A stretch of 64,000 bases of DNA from Cellvibrio fontiphilus (lineage in GTDB: Bacteria; Pseudomonadota; Gammaproteobacteria; Pseudomonadales; Cellvibrionaceae), in assembly GCF_035317345.1 (NCBI RefSeq), contig NZ_JAYKTU010000003.1; one strand, given 5' to 3'. Numbering within the stretch: the stretch's first letter is position 1; each line of letters opens with the position of its first letter. The notes under the pieces are model-generated. The model searched no databases, was not told where the DNA came from, and saw nothing but the letters and a program-made list of their open reading frames with translations. Below are positions 43,745-51,500 of this stretch, piece by piece. The translations under genes and the position numbers were made by a program.

Positions 43745-45694
43745 TTATTTAAATACCATCACAAAACCGGCACTGGGGCGCAGACTAATAGCCTGTGGTG
43801 TTTTGCTATCAACATCCTGCTGCATAAAATCGCGCTCGCCTGCACCACTGACAATCAGCGTGCCTATTTTGTCGCCGATAAAACCTAAATCCAGATTCAG
43901 GGTTTTATTTTCTTTTTCCGCATTAATACCCGCGACATACCAAACATCGCCAGCGCGACGGGCAATTACGGCGTACTTTCCCGGGTAGCCGTCAATAAAT
44001 TTCACCTCATCCCACGCGCGCGGTAATTCTTGCAAAAATGCTTTTACATAGTCCGGTGCAGTCGCCATACCTTCGGGAATTTCTGCAAAGTGTTGAATAC
44101 CGGAAATCATGAGCACCGCTTCGGCTAACTCAAATGAATTCTCTGTCACACGTTTAATATTCGGGATATCACCAAAAGCCATGGGCGTGTAATCCATTGG
44201 GTCAAACACATTGCGCGCAAAAAGCGACATAACCACATGCGCCGCTACCGGGTCCTGATCCGCTTGGGTAAAGGTGGTGAACTCAAAACCCTTAATGGAT
44301 TCCATGGTCATTAAGTTGGGATAAGTGCGCTGCCAACCGCGCGGCAGGGTGGCGCCGTGAAAGTTAAGCAACAAACCATGTGCGGCAGCATCGGTCATGA
44401 TGTCGTGGTAATAGGCCATCATGGATTGCCCATCACCAGCAAAAAAATCGATTTTCAAACCCTTTACACCAATGGCTTTCAACTGCGCAAATACCGCCTG
44501 GCGCTGTTCGTGTGTAAGTAATTCGCTTTTGGGGCTATAGGGTGTTTCGTTCCAGCTGCCCGATGAGTTGTACCAGACAAGGATGCCAATATTTTTTTGC
44601 GCAGCGTACTCAACTAATTCTTTCAATTTTTCCATGCCGATTTTTTTATCCCAATCGGCATCAATCAGGGTGTAATCCCAGTGCATTTCAGCGGCGTAGT
44701 CGATGAATTTTTTCTGCACATCAAAGGTAGTGAAATCATCTTTTAAAATTGCCCAACTCCAGGATGAATGACCGGGCTGGATAATATTTTTATCTAGCGC
44801 AATGGCAGGCTCGGCGAGATCGGTGCCCAGGGTGGATTCCATAATGCGCGGCAAATCGCCTATTGCGAGAATACGCCAGGGGGAAATTAAATCGCCGCGG
44901 CTATTGGCAAGCAGTGCACCTTTTTCGCCGTTGGGTGCAATATAAATTTCCGGCGCTTGTGGTGTTGCCAGTGTGTATTCGCCCTTGGGTGATTCATGAT
45001 GCAAACGCGAGGCATGCCAGTCGCGATTCACGCCCGCTTCTGATACCAATACCCAGGTATTACCGGTATTAAACAACGCCGGAAAAGCCCAGCCCGCCCC
45101 GAGGGTGGAATCTGTGCCTACCGGAATATCCATTTGGTAATGTTCTTCATAGGAAGGATTGGTATTGCTCCAACCGGTTTGCGACACCGCCATAGGTTGC
45201 AACCAGGCGCGCGCCATTTCCGGCAGTTGAAAACTGGTGGTTTCTTTCACAAATTCTTTGCTGGCGATAGCGGAATCCTTCACCGCATAATGAAACGCAA
45301 CACCGTCGTCTGATACGCGAAAAGTCAGTATGAGTTTTTGTTGCTGCGCATTTAAAATAGAAAATGTTTGTTCATTGGCACGATAGGCGACCTTACTTTT
45401 TTTACCCACCTGCATAGTGTAATCATCACTTACTGGAGTGATGACTGAACGCGATTCAATAGTAACGCCCTGGGTGAAATCGGCAGTGCTTAATTGCAAA
45501 CCTAAATCTGATGGCAAAATCACCGGCTGCGCCGCGCGATCCACTGAATAAGCCAGTGTATTTTGCTCGGTAACAAATACCTTAACACTAAGGTTGTTGT
45601 CGGGACTGGTAAGGGTTTCTGGCGCTTTTTGACTGCAGGCGGCACCCAACACACTCACGCCCATCACAAACAAAACACTGGTTATTTTTTTCAT
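43745..45694 (-). CDS. GH97 glycoside hydrolase, lipoprotein
   Basis: 649 residues from the ATG at 45694 (GGAGAG upstream); the earlier start at 45748 lies in the repeat. Lipobox SVLGAAC anchors it to the envelope. The N-terminal beta-sandwich (about 20-270) precedes the barrel (about 280-560) with LIDADWDKKIG, VWYNSSGSWNET and GLKIDFFAGDGQ; the Asp in KIDF is where retaining GH97 enzymes carry the nucleophile. Known retaining members are alpha-galactosidases or beta-L-arabinopyranosidases; in an arabinan locus either would act on pectin side chains. Confidence 0.9.
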   Translation of the reverse strand: MKKITSVLFVMGVSVLGAACSQKAPETLTSPDNNLSVKVFVTEQNTLAYSVDRAAQPVILPSDLGLQLSTADFTQGVTIESRSVITPVSDDYTMQVGKKSKVAYRANEQTFSILNAQQQKLILTFRVSDDGVAFHYAVKDSAIASKEFVKETTSFQLPEMARAWLQPMAVSQTGWSNTNPSYEEHYQMDIPVGTDSTLGAGWAFPALFNTGNTWVLVSEAGVNRDWHASRLHHESPKGEYTLATPQAPEIYIAPNGEKGALLANSRGDLISPWRILAIGDLPRIMESTLGTDLAEPAIALDKNIIQPGHSSWSWAILKDDFTTFDVQKKFIDYAAEMHWDYTLIDADWDKKIGMEKLKELVEYAAQKNIGILVWYNSSGSWNETPYSPKSELLTHEQRQAVFAQLKAIGVKGLKIDFFAGDGQSMMAYYHDIMTDAAAHGLLLNFHGATLPRGWQRTYPNLMTMESIKGFEFTTFTQADQDPVAAHVVMSLFARNVFDPMDYTPMAFGDIPNIKRVTENSFELAEAVLMISGIQHFAEIPEGMATAPDYVKAFLQELPRAWDEVKFIDGYPGKYAVIARRAGDVWYVAGINAEKENKTLNLDLGFIGDKIGTLIVSGAGERDFMQQDVDSKTPQAISLRPSAGFVMVFK

Positions 45695-45714
45695 CAAAAC
45701 TCTCCATTTATATG

Positions 45715-45834
45715 GTGTAGGTTGGAAAAGCGCAGCGCCTTCCGACAACCATAAAAAAATCTTCCGGCAATTAATTAAAATTGCCGGAAGGTGTTACTTC
45801 AATTTAGTCGGAAGTCGCTGCGCTCTTCCAACCC
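45715..45834. repeat. Nested inverted-repeat element between GH43 and GH97 genes
   Basis: Outer arms GGTTGGAAAAGCGCAGCGCC (right) and its near-complement CGCTGCGCTCTTCCAACC (left) enclose a second palindrome, CTTCCGGCAATT...AATTGCCGGAAG. The GTAGGTTGGA...GCGCAGCG motif resembles widespread REP/MITE-type elements. It could end GH43 transcription. Confidence 0.75.
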
Positions 45835-45839
45835 GGGGT

Positions 45840-47204
45840 TTATTTCAAACGGGTTAAACTGAATTGTTGATTGGTGGCGCCAGTGGCATTCCACTGAATA
45901 ATTTGTGCACCATTTGCCGTGCTTAAATTCAACACGTCGAGCGGTAAATTACTCAACTGCGAACGGATGGTGTAATAGCCGCTGCTATTCGTCAGGCTCC
46001 ACTTCTGCCCTGCACCACCCCAGTAATCCCACTGGGCGATATTGGCGCCCGCAGCGGTGGAATTGTTGTACACGTCCAAACTTTTCAAACTCGCCGCGTT
46101 AATCAGGCTGTAATAACCCGTGCCCTGGTTAATCACGTACCACTGTTGGGCGCGATAAGAGTTCCAGGTTTCCTGCTGGATCATCGCACCGTTGGCGGAG
46201 GATTTTGCAGCGGGCAGCAGATCTTTATTGCTGTGACGCGCGGTAATGCGATACAAACCATCACTCACGCCACCACAACTGGCGACAGAAAAATTACGCG
46301 TGAGCGTTGGCCAGCCATTGCTGTAAGTCATTTTTAAAATGTCCAGCTTGGCATTGCCGTTATCGTTCAGGTCGTAATAGTGAATGGAGGTGTAGTTACA
46401 GCCGTCTTGTTTTAACAAGCCAATGTGACCTGGGCCTTTGTATTTTCCATCTACATTCGGCAATAAAGTCCGCACATCGGTGTAAGGGCCGTAAATGGAT
46501 GTGGAGCGAGCGACTTGCACGTAATAAGTGCTGTCTGAGCCGCGACAACAAGCGCCGCGATTGATAAACAAATAATAGTAATCGCCATTGCGTGAAATGT
46601 AGGGTGCTTCAATATCCGCGTGATTGCCGCCGTAAATTTTGGTCACACTGCCATTTAATTTGCCGGTGCTCTGGTTAATTTCAGCAAGGCCTATCCCGCC
46701 AAAAAATGAGCCATAACTCATGTACACCTTACCGTCATGGTCGCGGTAGAGCGCCGGATCAATCGCATTGATTTCGCCGCTGCCACCCCAGGACTCCACC
46801 ACCACCCCCAGGTCTTGCCAGCTGGGCGATGTGAGCGATGCACTGCGCGCCACACCAATGGCCGATACCGAGGTGCCGAAGGTGGATACCGAGTAATAAA
46901 GGTAGTAGTAACCGTTCATGTGGATCGCATCCGGCGCCCAGAATGAACCGCTGAAGTTAGGGATCTTGTTATAAATCCAGCTGGGGTAAGTGGTAAATAC
47001 CGGCGCCGGGCCACCCGTCCAGGTGGTTAAGTTGGTCGACGTGGAGTACCAAATACCGGTACCCGTGGTGAAGTGAAAATAGGTATTACCATCCTTAATA
47101 ATCGCACCCGGATCATGGGAATTCGTTAATCCAGAGAGCGTAATGGCCGAAGCCGCCAAGCTGCAAAGCCAAAGGCCGACACCGGCCAGTAGTTGCTTGT
47201 ACAT
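45840..47204 (-). CDS. GH43 endo-arabinanase-type enzyme with ricin-type (CBM13-like) domain
   Basis: 454 residues from the ATG at 47204 (AGGTGA upstream; GTG at 47213 is the alternative). A signal peptide ends SLAASA. The GH43 domain (about 25-310) has catalytic Asp in SHDPGAI, Asp in NAIDPALYRD and Glu in ADIEAPY, plus FWAPDAIHMNGYYYLYYS, as in endo-1,5-alpha-L-arabinanases. A C-terminal beta-trefoil (about 320-454) contains three Q-W repeats and should bind polysaccharide. It is probably secreted to cut the arabinan backbone. Confidence 0.9.
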   Translation of the reverse strand: MYKQLLAGVGLWLCSLAASAITLSGLTNSHDPGAIIKDGNTYFHFTTGTGIWYSTSTNLTTWTGGPAPVFTTYPSWIYNKIPNFSGSFWAPDAIHMNGYYYLYYSVSTFGTSVSAIGVARSASLTSPSWQDLGVVVESWGGSGEINAIDPALYRDHDGKVYMSYGSFFGGIGLAEINQSTGKLNGSVTKIYGGNHADIEAPYISRNGDYYYLFINRGACCRGSDSTYYVQVARSTSIYGPYTDVRTLLPNVDGKYKGPGHIGLLKQDGCNYTSIHYYDLNDNGNAKLDILKMTYSNGWPTLTRNFSVASCGGVSDGLYRITARHSNKDLLPAAKSSANGAMIQQETWNSYRAQQWYVINQGTGYYSLINAASLKSLDVYNNSTAAGANIAQWDYWGGAGQKWSLTNSSGYYTIRSQLSNLPLDVLNLSTANGAQIIQWNATGATNQQFSLTRLK

Positions 47205-47248
47205 AGTGATCACCTGTTCGTTATTGTTAGCAGGGTTATGAATGGTAC

Positions 47249-47268
47249 TGTCTTAATATTATAAGACA
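47249..47268. promoter_or_regulatory. 20-bp palindrome in the GH43 promoter region
   Basis: TGTCTTAATATTATAAGACA: 7-bp arms TGTCTTA/TAAGACA. It lies 45 bp upstream of the GH43 start. A 20-mer matching 15 positions, TGGAATAATATTATATTACA, lies in the divergent promoter at 49951-49970. It may be a shared operator or simply include a TATAAT-type -10 box. Confidence 0.5.
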
Positions 47269-47470
47269 ATTCGATTTTACCCATAAACAAGCTTTCAGGC
47301 CAAGCCATTTAGACTGTCTTTACACTCTCAGGGTAAACAGGTAACAGCATATGACTGTTCAGGTAACGAACGGCTTTGCCTGTACATACTTCGTTACCAT
47401 TAGCAGCACCCGAATCATCCATTCTCCCAGACGACTACTTGCCGCGACTTGGCATGTAGCTGTTTTTCGC
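47269..47470. other. Promoter-side intergenic DNA of the GH43 endo-arabinanase gene
   Basis: About 200 bp with repeated GGTAAC words (AACAGGTAAC, TTCAGGTAACG and the inverse CGTTACC). These may be regulator half-sites. No gene is seen. Confidence 0.4.
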
Positions 47471-47513
47471 AAAAAAAAGCCCCGCCTTTTGAACGAAAGG
47501 CGGGGCTTTTTTT
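47471..47513. terminator. Strong bidirectional terminator downstream of galM
   Basis: GCCCCGCCTTT (47479-47489) and AAAGGCGGGGC (47496-47506) form an 11-bp G/C-rich stem, with an A-run on the left and a T-run on the right. It works in either direction and lies 20 bp past the galM stop. Confidence 0.92.
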
Positions 47514-47532
47514 GATCATGATATTTATAAAA

Positions 47533-48642
47533 CTAATTCACCGACAATTTAAAAATAGTTCGTGTTTTATATTCCTCACCCGGGCGCAACACAATCGATG
47601 GAAATTGTGCTTGGTTAATTGAATCGGGGGCGTGCTGTGGTTCCAAACAAAAACCGCTGCGTTTTTGGTAAGTAACGCCCTTACCAGTCAATGAACCATC
47701 CAAAAAATTACCGGAATAAAACTGTACGCCAGGCTCTTCAGTGAAGACCTCTAGTACACGACCGGAAGTTTCCTCTTCAACGCGCGCCGCCAGAGTTAAT
47801 TCTTTGTAGGTTTTTTGATTGATCAAAAAGTTGTGATCGTAACCAAAGCCATTTTTGATTTGTTCGTGATCCGCATTAATTAATTCACCAATTAAGCGTG
47901 GCGTGCGGAAATCAAATGGCGTTCCCGCAACCGGCATGGGTTCGCCTACCGGAATTGCCGCTTGGTTTACTGCGTTAATGTGATCAGCAAAGATTTGCGC
48001 TGTGTGATTGAGAATAGTTGCACCCGAGTCAGTACCAATACCCGCTAAATTAAAATAACTGTGTTGGGTGAGGTTTACCGGTGTAGCTTTGTCGGTAGTG
48101 GCGAAGTAATCCACAATCAATTCATCGCTGTGGGTGAATTGATAAGTGACAGTCACACTCAAATTACCGGGGAAACCCTGGTCGCCATCTTCACTTAATA
48201 AATGTAATTTCAGAATCGGGCCATTGGCGTCCTGTGCAGTGTTTGCACTCCACACTTTTTTATCAAAACCCTGAGGGCCACCGTGCAGGTTATTGGTGCC
48301 ATTGTTAGCTGCTAATTTATAAGTCTCGCCATCCAGCGTAAATTGTGCGTTGGCAATGCGGTTGCCCACACGACCAATAATCGCACCAAAATAAGGGCCG
48401 ACGTTTAAATAGGGATCAAGCGAATCAAAACCTAATACCACATCGGCCAGAGCGCCTTTTTTATCGCGCATATGCCACTCGGTAATGATGCCACCCAGTG
48501 TGATAATTTTAATTTGACTACCCAGATTATTGGTAAGCGTAAATTCATTAACCGCTTCGCCTGCGGGCGTAGTGCCAAATAATTTTTGGCTAATTGCATT
48601 TTTTGCCGATGTATTTTCTGTAGTTGTAATGGATGTTGTCAT
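47533..48642 (-). CDS. galM: Aldose 1-epimerase (mutarotase)
   Basis: 369 residues. The GalM motifs are in order: NNGTNNLHGGPQGFDKKVW, the catalytic His in LTQHSYFNLAG, YDHNF, and the catalytic Glu in EEPGVQFYSGN. The start lacks a clear signal peptide (the first 20 residues are polar), so it is probably cytoplasmic. It interconverts the anomers of arabinose or galactose freed by the GH43 and GH97 enzymes. It is 90 bp downstream of a GH43 gene. Confidence 0.92.
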   Translation of the reverse strand: MTTSITTTENTSAKNAISQKLFGTTPAGEAVNEFTLTNNLGSQIKIITLGGIITEWHMRDKKGALADVVLGFDSLDPYLNVGPYFGAIIGRVGNRIANAQFTLDGETYKLAANNGTNNLHGGPQGFDKKVWSANTAQDANGPILKLHLLSEDGDQGFPGNLSVTVTYQFTHSDELIVDYFATTDKATPVNLTQHSYFNLAGIGTDSGATILNHTAQIFADHINAVNQAAIPVGEPMPVAGTPFDFRTPRLIGELINADHEQIKNGFGYDHNFLINQKTYKELTLAARVEEETSGRVLEVFTEEPGVQFYSGNFLDGSLTGKGVTYQKRSGFCLEPQHAPDSINQAQFPSIVLRPGEEYKTRTIFKLSVN

Positions 48643-48724
48643 AGGTGCTGTCTTAACTGCAGTTGCAGACTTGTTAATTGTTTCAGTGGTGGATGTGTTA
48701 CGCGTAGCGCGTTGGGATTCAACC

Positions 48725-48745
48725 CCCTGCGCTCAGGGCGCAGGG
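48725..48745 (-). other. Hairpin containing the stop codon of a GH43 gene
   Basis: CCCTGCGC (48725-48732) and GCGCAGGG (48738-48745) form a perfect 8-bp stem whose 5-nt loop contains the TGA stop. There is no T-run, so it is more likely an mRNA-stabilising or REP-like fold than a terminator. Confidence 0.55.
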
Positions 48746-49902
48746 TTTGTTGGCAGGGGCGCATCAGGTTTATCCTGACCGAAATCAGGAAAGCCTTCTG
48801 CAGTCCACTCCAGCGGGCGAACATAGGTGTGGCGATTAGGGTCAGACAAAGGCGACCCCTGAAGCGCCATGTAATCGCGCGCATGATATACCAGCACATC
48901 GGTTTTACCATCATCTGCCAGCGTAAAACTGTTATGACCTGGGCCAAAACGTTTTAATTTTTCGTTAGTGAAAAAAATCGGTGTGGGTGATTTTTGCCAG
49001 GAATTTTTATCCAGCAAGTTCGCATCTACATCGGCCCAAACCAAACCCACGGCGTAGCGATGGTCGGTGGCGCTCGCGGAGTAACTGATAAAAATTTTGC
49101 CATTGCGAATAATTACCGCCGCACCTTCATTAACCTTGTAACCTTGAATTTCCCAATCCAATGTCGGGCGAGTAATTTCCACTTCCAGCTCACCTACCTG
49201 GGTTGGTGAATCCAGTGTCGCGATATAAAGGGCAGAATTCATGGTGCCCTCAGGGTCGCGCTGCGCCCACACCAAATAGCGCTGGCCTTTGTGTTCAAAT
49301 ACAGTCGCATCGAGCGAGAAAGAATCGCGCGCGGTTTTCACCAACCCCAATTCTTTCCATTCACCCTGCATTGGGTCAGCGGATTCATTGGCAAGAACAT
49401 ACATGCGAATGCTACCGCCCACACCCTTTTCACCCGCCGCAAAATAGATGTACCAGGTGTTATTAAAACGATGAATTTCCGGTGCCCAAATGTTTTCACT
49501 CATAGGGCCGGATTCTCGCTTCTCCCATACAGTCACTTCTTCTGCTGTGGCTATACCTTGCAGTGAACTCGCGCTGCGCAGTTGGATGCGATCAAAGTTC
49601 GGCGCTGTCGCAATGAAATAATAATGACCGTCTTGGGTGCGATGGATTTGTGGGTCAGCGCGTTGCGGCACCAATGCGACAGGCACATCATCAACTGCCG
49701 CCTCACTCGTTGGCGCAGCTTCGACTGCAACGGATGATGTACCGGCACTTTCGGCACCGGCTGTTGTGGGCGCCTTGGATTCACCACAGGCAGCCAACAA
49801 ACAGCTACCCAAGGCTAAACCGGCGAGGCGCAAACCGGCAAATGCAGATAATTGCTGTGAAATCGCTAGAAAGGACGAAAATGGATTGGCGATAAATTTC
49901 AT
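48733..49902 (-). CDS. GH43 lipoprotein exo-arabinofuranosidase-type enzyme
   Basis: 389 residues, GAGGAG before the ATG. The lipobox LGSCLLAAC gives a lipid anchor after an unusually long n-region (about 25 residues). An Ala/Thr/Ser-rich linker leads to a GH43 domain with Asp in RADPQIHR, Asp in SLDATVFEHKG and Glu in KVNEGAAV, the same group as the 41648-43624 enzyme but without the ricin-type domain. It would trim arabino-oligosaccharides in the envelope. It is divergent from arb43A. Confidence 0.88.
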   Translation of the reverse strand: MKFIANPFSSFLAISQQLSAFAGLRLAGLALGSCLLAACGESKAPTTAGAESAGTSSVAVEAAPTSEAAVDDVPVALVPQRADPQIHRTQDGHYYFIATAPNFDRIQLRSASSLQGIATAEEVTVWEKRESGPMSENIWAPEIHRFNNTWYIYFAAGEKGVGGSIRMYVLANESADPMQGEWKELGLVKTARDSFSLDATVFEHKGQRYLVWAQRDPEGTMNSALYIATLDSPTQVGELEVEITRPTLDWEIQGYKVNEGAAVIIRNGKIFISYSASATDHRYAVGLVWADVDANLLDKNSWQKSPTPIFFTNEKLKRFGPGHNSFTLADDGKTDVLVYHARDYMALQGSPLSDPNRHTYVRPLEWTAEGFPDFGQDKPDAPLPTNPAP

Positions 49903-49950
49903 GGGTTTCTCCTCTTCCCGGCCTTTACACCGGTTAACTGTTATTCTTGA

Positions 49951-49970
49951 TGGAATAATATTATATTACA
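49951..49970. promoter_or_regulatory. 20-bp palindrome-like site between two divergent GH43 genes
   Basis: TGGAATAATATTATATTACA shares 15 of 20 bases with the site at 47249-47268. A nearby ACCGGTT (49929-49935) has the core of the LacI-type operators before the TonB receptor gene. The 103-bp region serves both genes. Confidence 0.48.
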
Positions 49971-50005
49971 TATTGAGAGAAAATCGACCAATAAGAGAGT
50001 TAACT

Positions 50006-51073
50006 ATGGTAAACACAAGCCCCCTCAATACCCTTACCCGCACCAGAACAGGCCTGCGTCGAACTGCATCCCTAATATTGGCCACGGCCGCCCTGCTTCT
50101 GGGAGCCACCAGTGCCCATGCCAAACAACTGGATGTGCACGACCCGGCCATGGCACGCGAAGGAGATACTTTTTACCTATTCAGCACTGGCCCCGGCATC
50201 ACCATCTATAGCTCCAAGGACAAGGTTAATTGGACCTTCTCTGACCGCGCCTTTGCCGACCAACCCACTTGGGCCAAATCGGTATCGCCAAGCTTTGACG
50301 GTCACCTCTGGGCGCCCGATGTGATCGAACACAACAACCAGTTTTATTTGTATTACTCGGTATCCGCCTTTGGCAAAAACACCTCGGCAATTGGTGTGAC
50401 AGTCAATAAAACCCTGGACCCCAAATCGCCCGACTACCGCTGGGAAGATAAAGGCATAGTGATTGAATCGGTGCCCAACCGCGACAACTGGAACGCAATC
50501 GACCCCGCAGTAATTTTTGATGAACAAGGCCAAGCCTGGATGAGTTTTGGCTCTTTCTGGAGCGGTTTAAAAATTTTTAAATTAAACAGCGACCTCACCC
50601 GCCCCGCCGAACCACAAGAGTGGCACAGCATAGCGCGCCGCGATCAGGTTCCTGCCGGCACCGACGTTAACGCCGGCCCCGGTGAAATTGAAGCGCCATT
50701 TATTCTGCGCAAAGGTGATTACTACTATTTATTTGTAAGCTGGGGCCTCTGCTGTAAACGCGGCGAATCCACCTATCACCTCGCCGTAGGCCGCTCCAAA
50801 AATGTCACCGGCCCCTACCTTGACCGCGCTGGCCGCGACATGAACCAAGGCGGCGGCAGCTTGTTATTACTCGGCAATAAAAACTGGGTCGGCCTCGGCC
50901 ACAACAGCGCCTATTCATGGGACGGTAAAGATTATTTAGTGCTACACGCCTATGAAACGGCCGATAAATATTTACAAAAACTCAAGATCATGAACATCAG
51001 CTGGGACAAAGAAGGCTGGCCCATGGTTGACCCGAAAGAGTTGGATACTTATCAGAGTAAGCGGGTTAAATAA
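50006..51073 (+). CDS. arb43A: Arb43A-type endo-processive arabinanase (GH43)
   Basis: 355 residues from the ATG at 50006 (AGAGAG upstream); the frame stays open to 49637 but that overlaps the divergent gene. A signal peptide ends TSAHAK. The sequence closely follows Cellvibrio japonicus Arb43A: VHDPAMAREGD (Asp46), WNAIDPAV (Asp166), EIEAPFILRKGDYYYLF (Glu229) and VGLGHNSAYSWDGKDYLVL. In that enzyme these three residues are base, pKa modulator and acid. It releases mainly arabinotriose from 1,5-linked arabinan. It is secreted and should feed the TonB receptor. Confidence 0.95.
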   Translation: MVNTSPLNTLTRTRTGLRRTASLILATAALLLGATSAHAKQLDVHDPAMAREGDTFYLFSTGPGITIYSSKDKVNWTFSDRAFADQPTWAKSVSPSFDGHLWAPDVIEHNNQFYLYYSVSAFGKNTSAIGVTVNKTLDPKSPDYRWEDKGIVIESVPNRDNWNAIDPAVIFDEQGQAWMSFGSFWSGLKIFKLNSDLTRPAEPQEWHSIARRDQVPAGTDVNAGPGEIEAPFILRKGDYYYLFVSWGLCCKRGESTYHLAVGRSKNVTGPYLDRAGRDMNQGGGSLLLLGNKNWVGLGHNSAYSWDGKDYLVLHAYETADKYLQKLKIMNISWDKEGWPMVDPKELDTYQSKRVK

Positions 51074-51206
51074 CCCCTGCGCGACAAAGTTAATAACTTT
51101 TTAACCCTAATCCCCTCTGGTTATTAGTTTTAACTCTTTGTTTACCCCTGCTGAAAGGTCTAGTCTTTTAAGCTGTGAAGGATTAGAAATTTCAGTGGGG
51201 GTATTT

Positions 51207-51494
51207 ATGAAACCGGGCAAACCTAATCAGGATTCCGCAAGTCATGCAAAGTGGCTGCGGGAGGAACAGGGGGAAACAGCGCGGGAACTAGCGGAGTTGA
51301 TGCGTTTAGCGCAGGAAATGGGCCGACGTTTATGTAATGAAACCCATGGCGATATGTACGATGAAGTGCGTTTATTAATGTCGCTACTGCACCAGACCCG
51401 CGCCCAAGCTGATTTGATTGATGCGCAATTAAATTCTGCCGATCCTATCGCGGATTTGTTGCAGCGGCGGCAGATGAACCAGTCAAAAAATTAG
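51207..51494 (+). CDS. Small hypothetical helical protein
   Basis: 95 residues from the ATG at 51207, preceded by a G-rich stretch; the frame stays open to 51138. It is polar and predicted helical, with ETARELAELMRLAQEMGRRL followed by another Glu/Leu-rich helix. No signal peptide, no recognised family. It is convergent with the amylosucrase gene, 6 bp between the stops. Confidence 0.6.
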   Translation: MKPGKPNQDSASHAKWLREEQGETARELAELMRLAQEMGRRLCNETHGDMYDEVRLLMSLLHQTRAQADLIDAQLNSADPIADLLQRRQMNQSKN

Positions 51495-51500
51495 CTTTAA

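Noticed and set aside
49637..50005. N-terminal extension of arb43A
   Set aside because: It would overlap the divergent GH43 lipoprotein gene; the signal peptide begins at the ATG at 50006.
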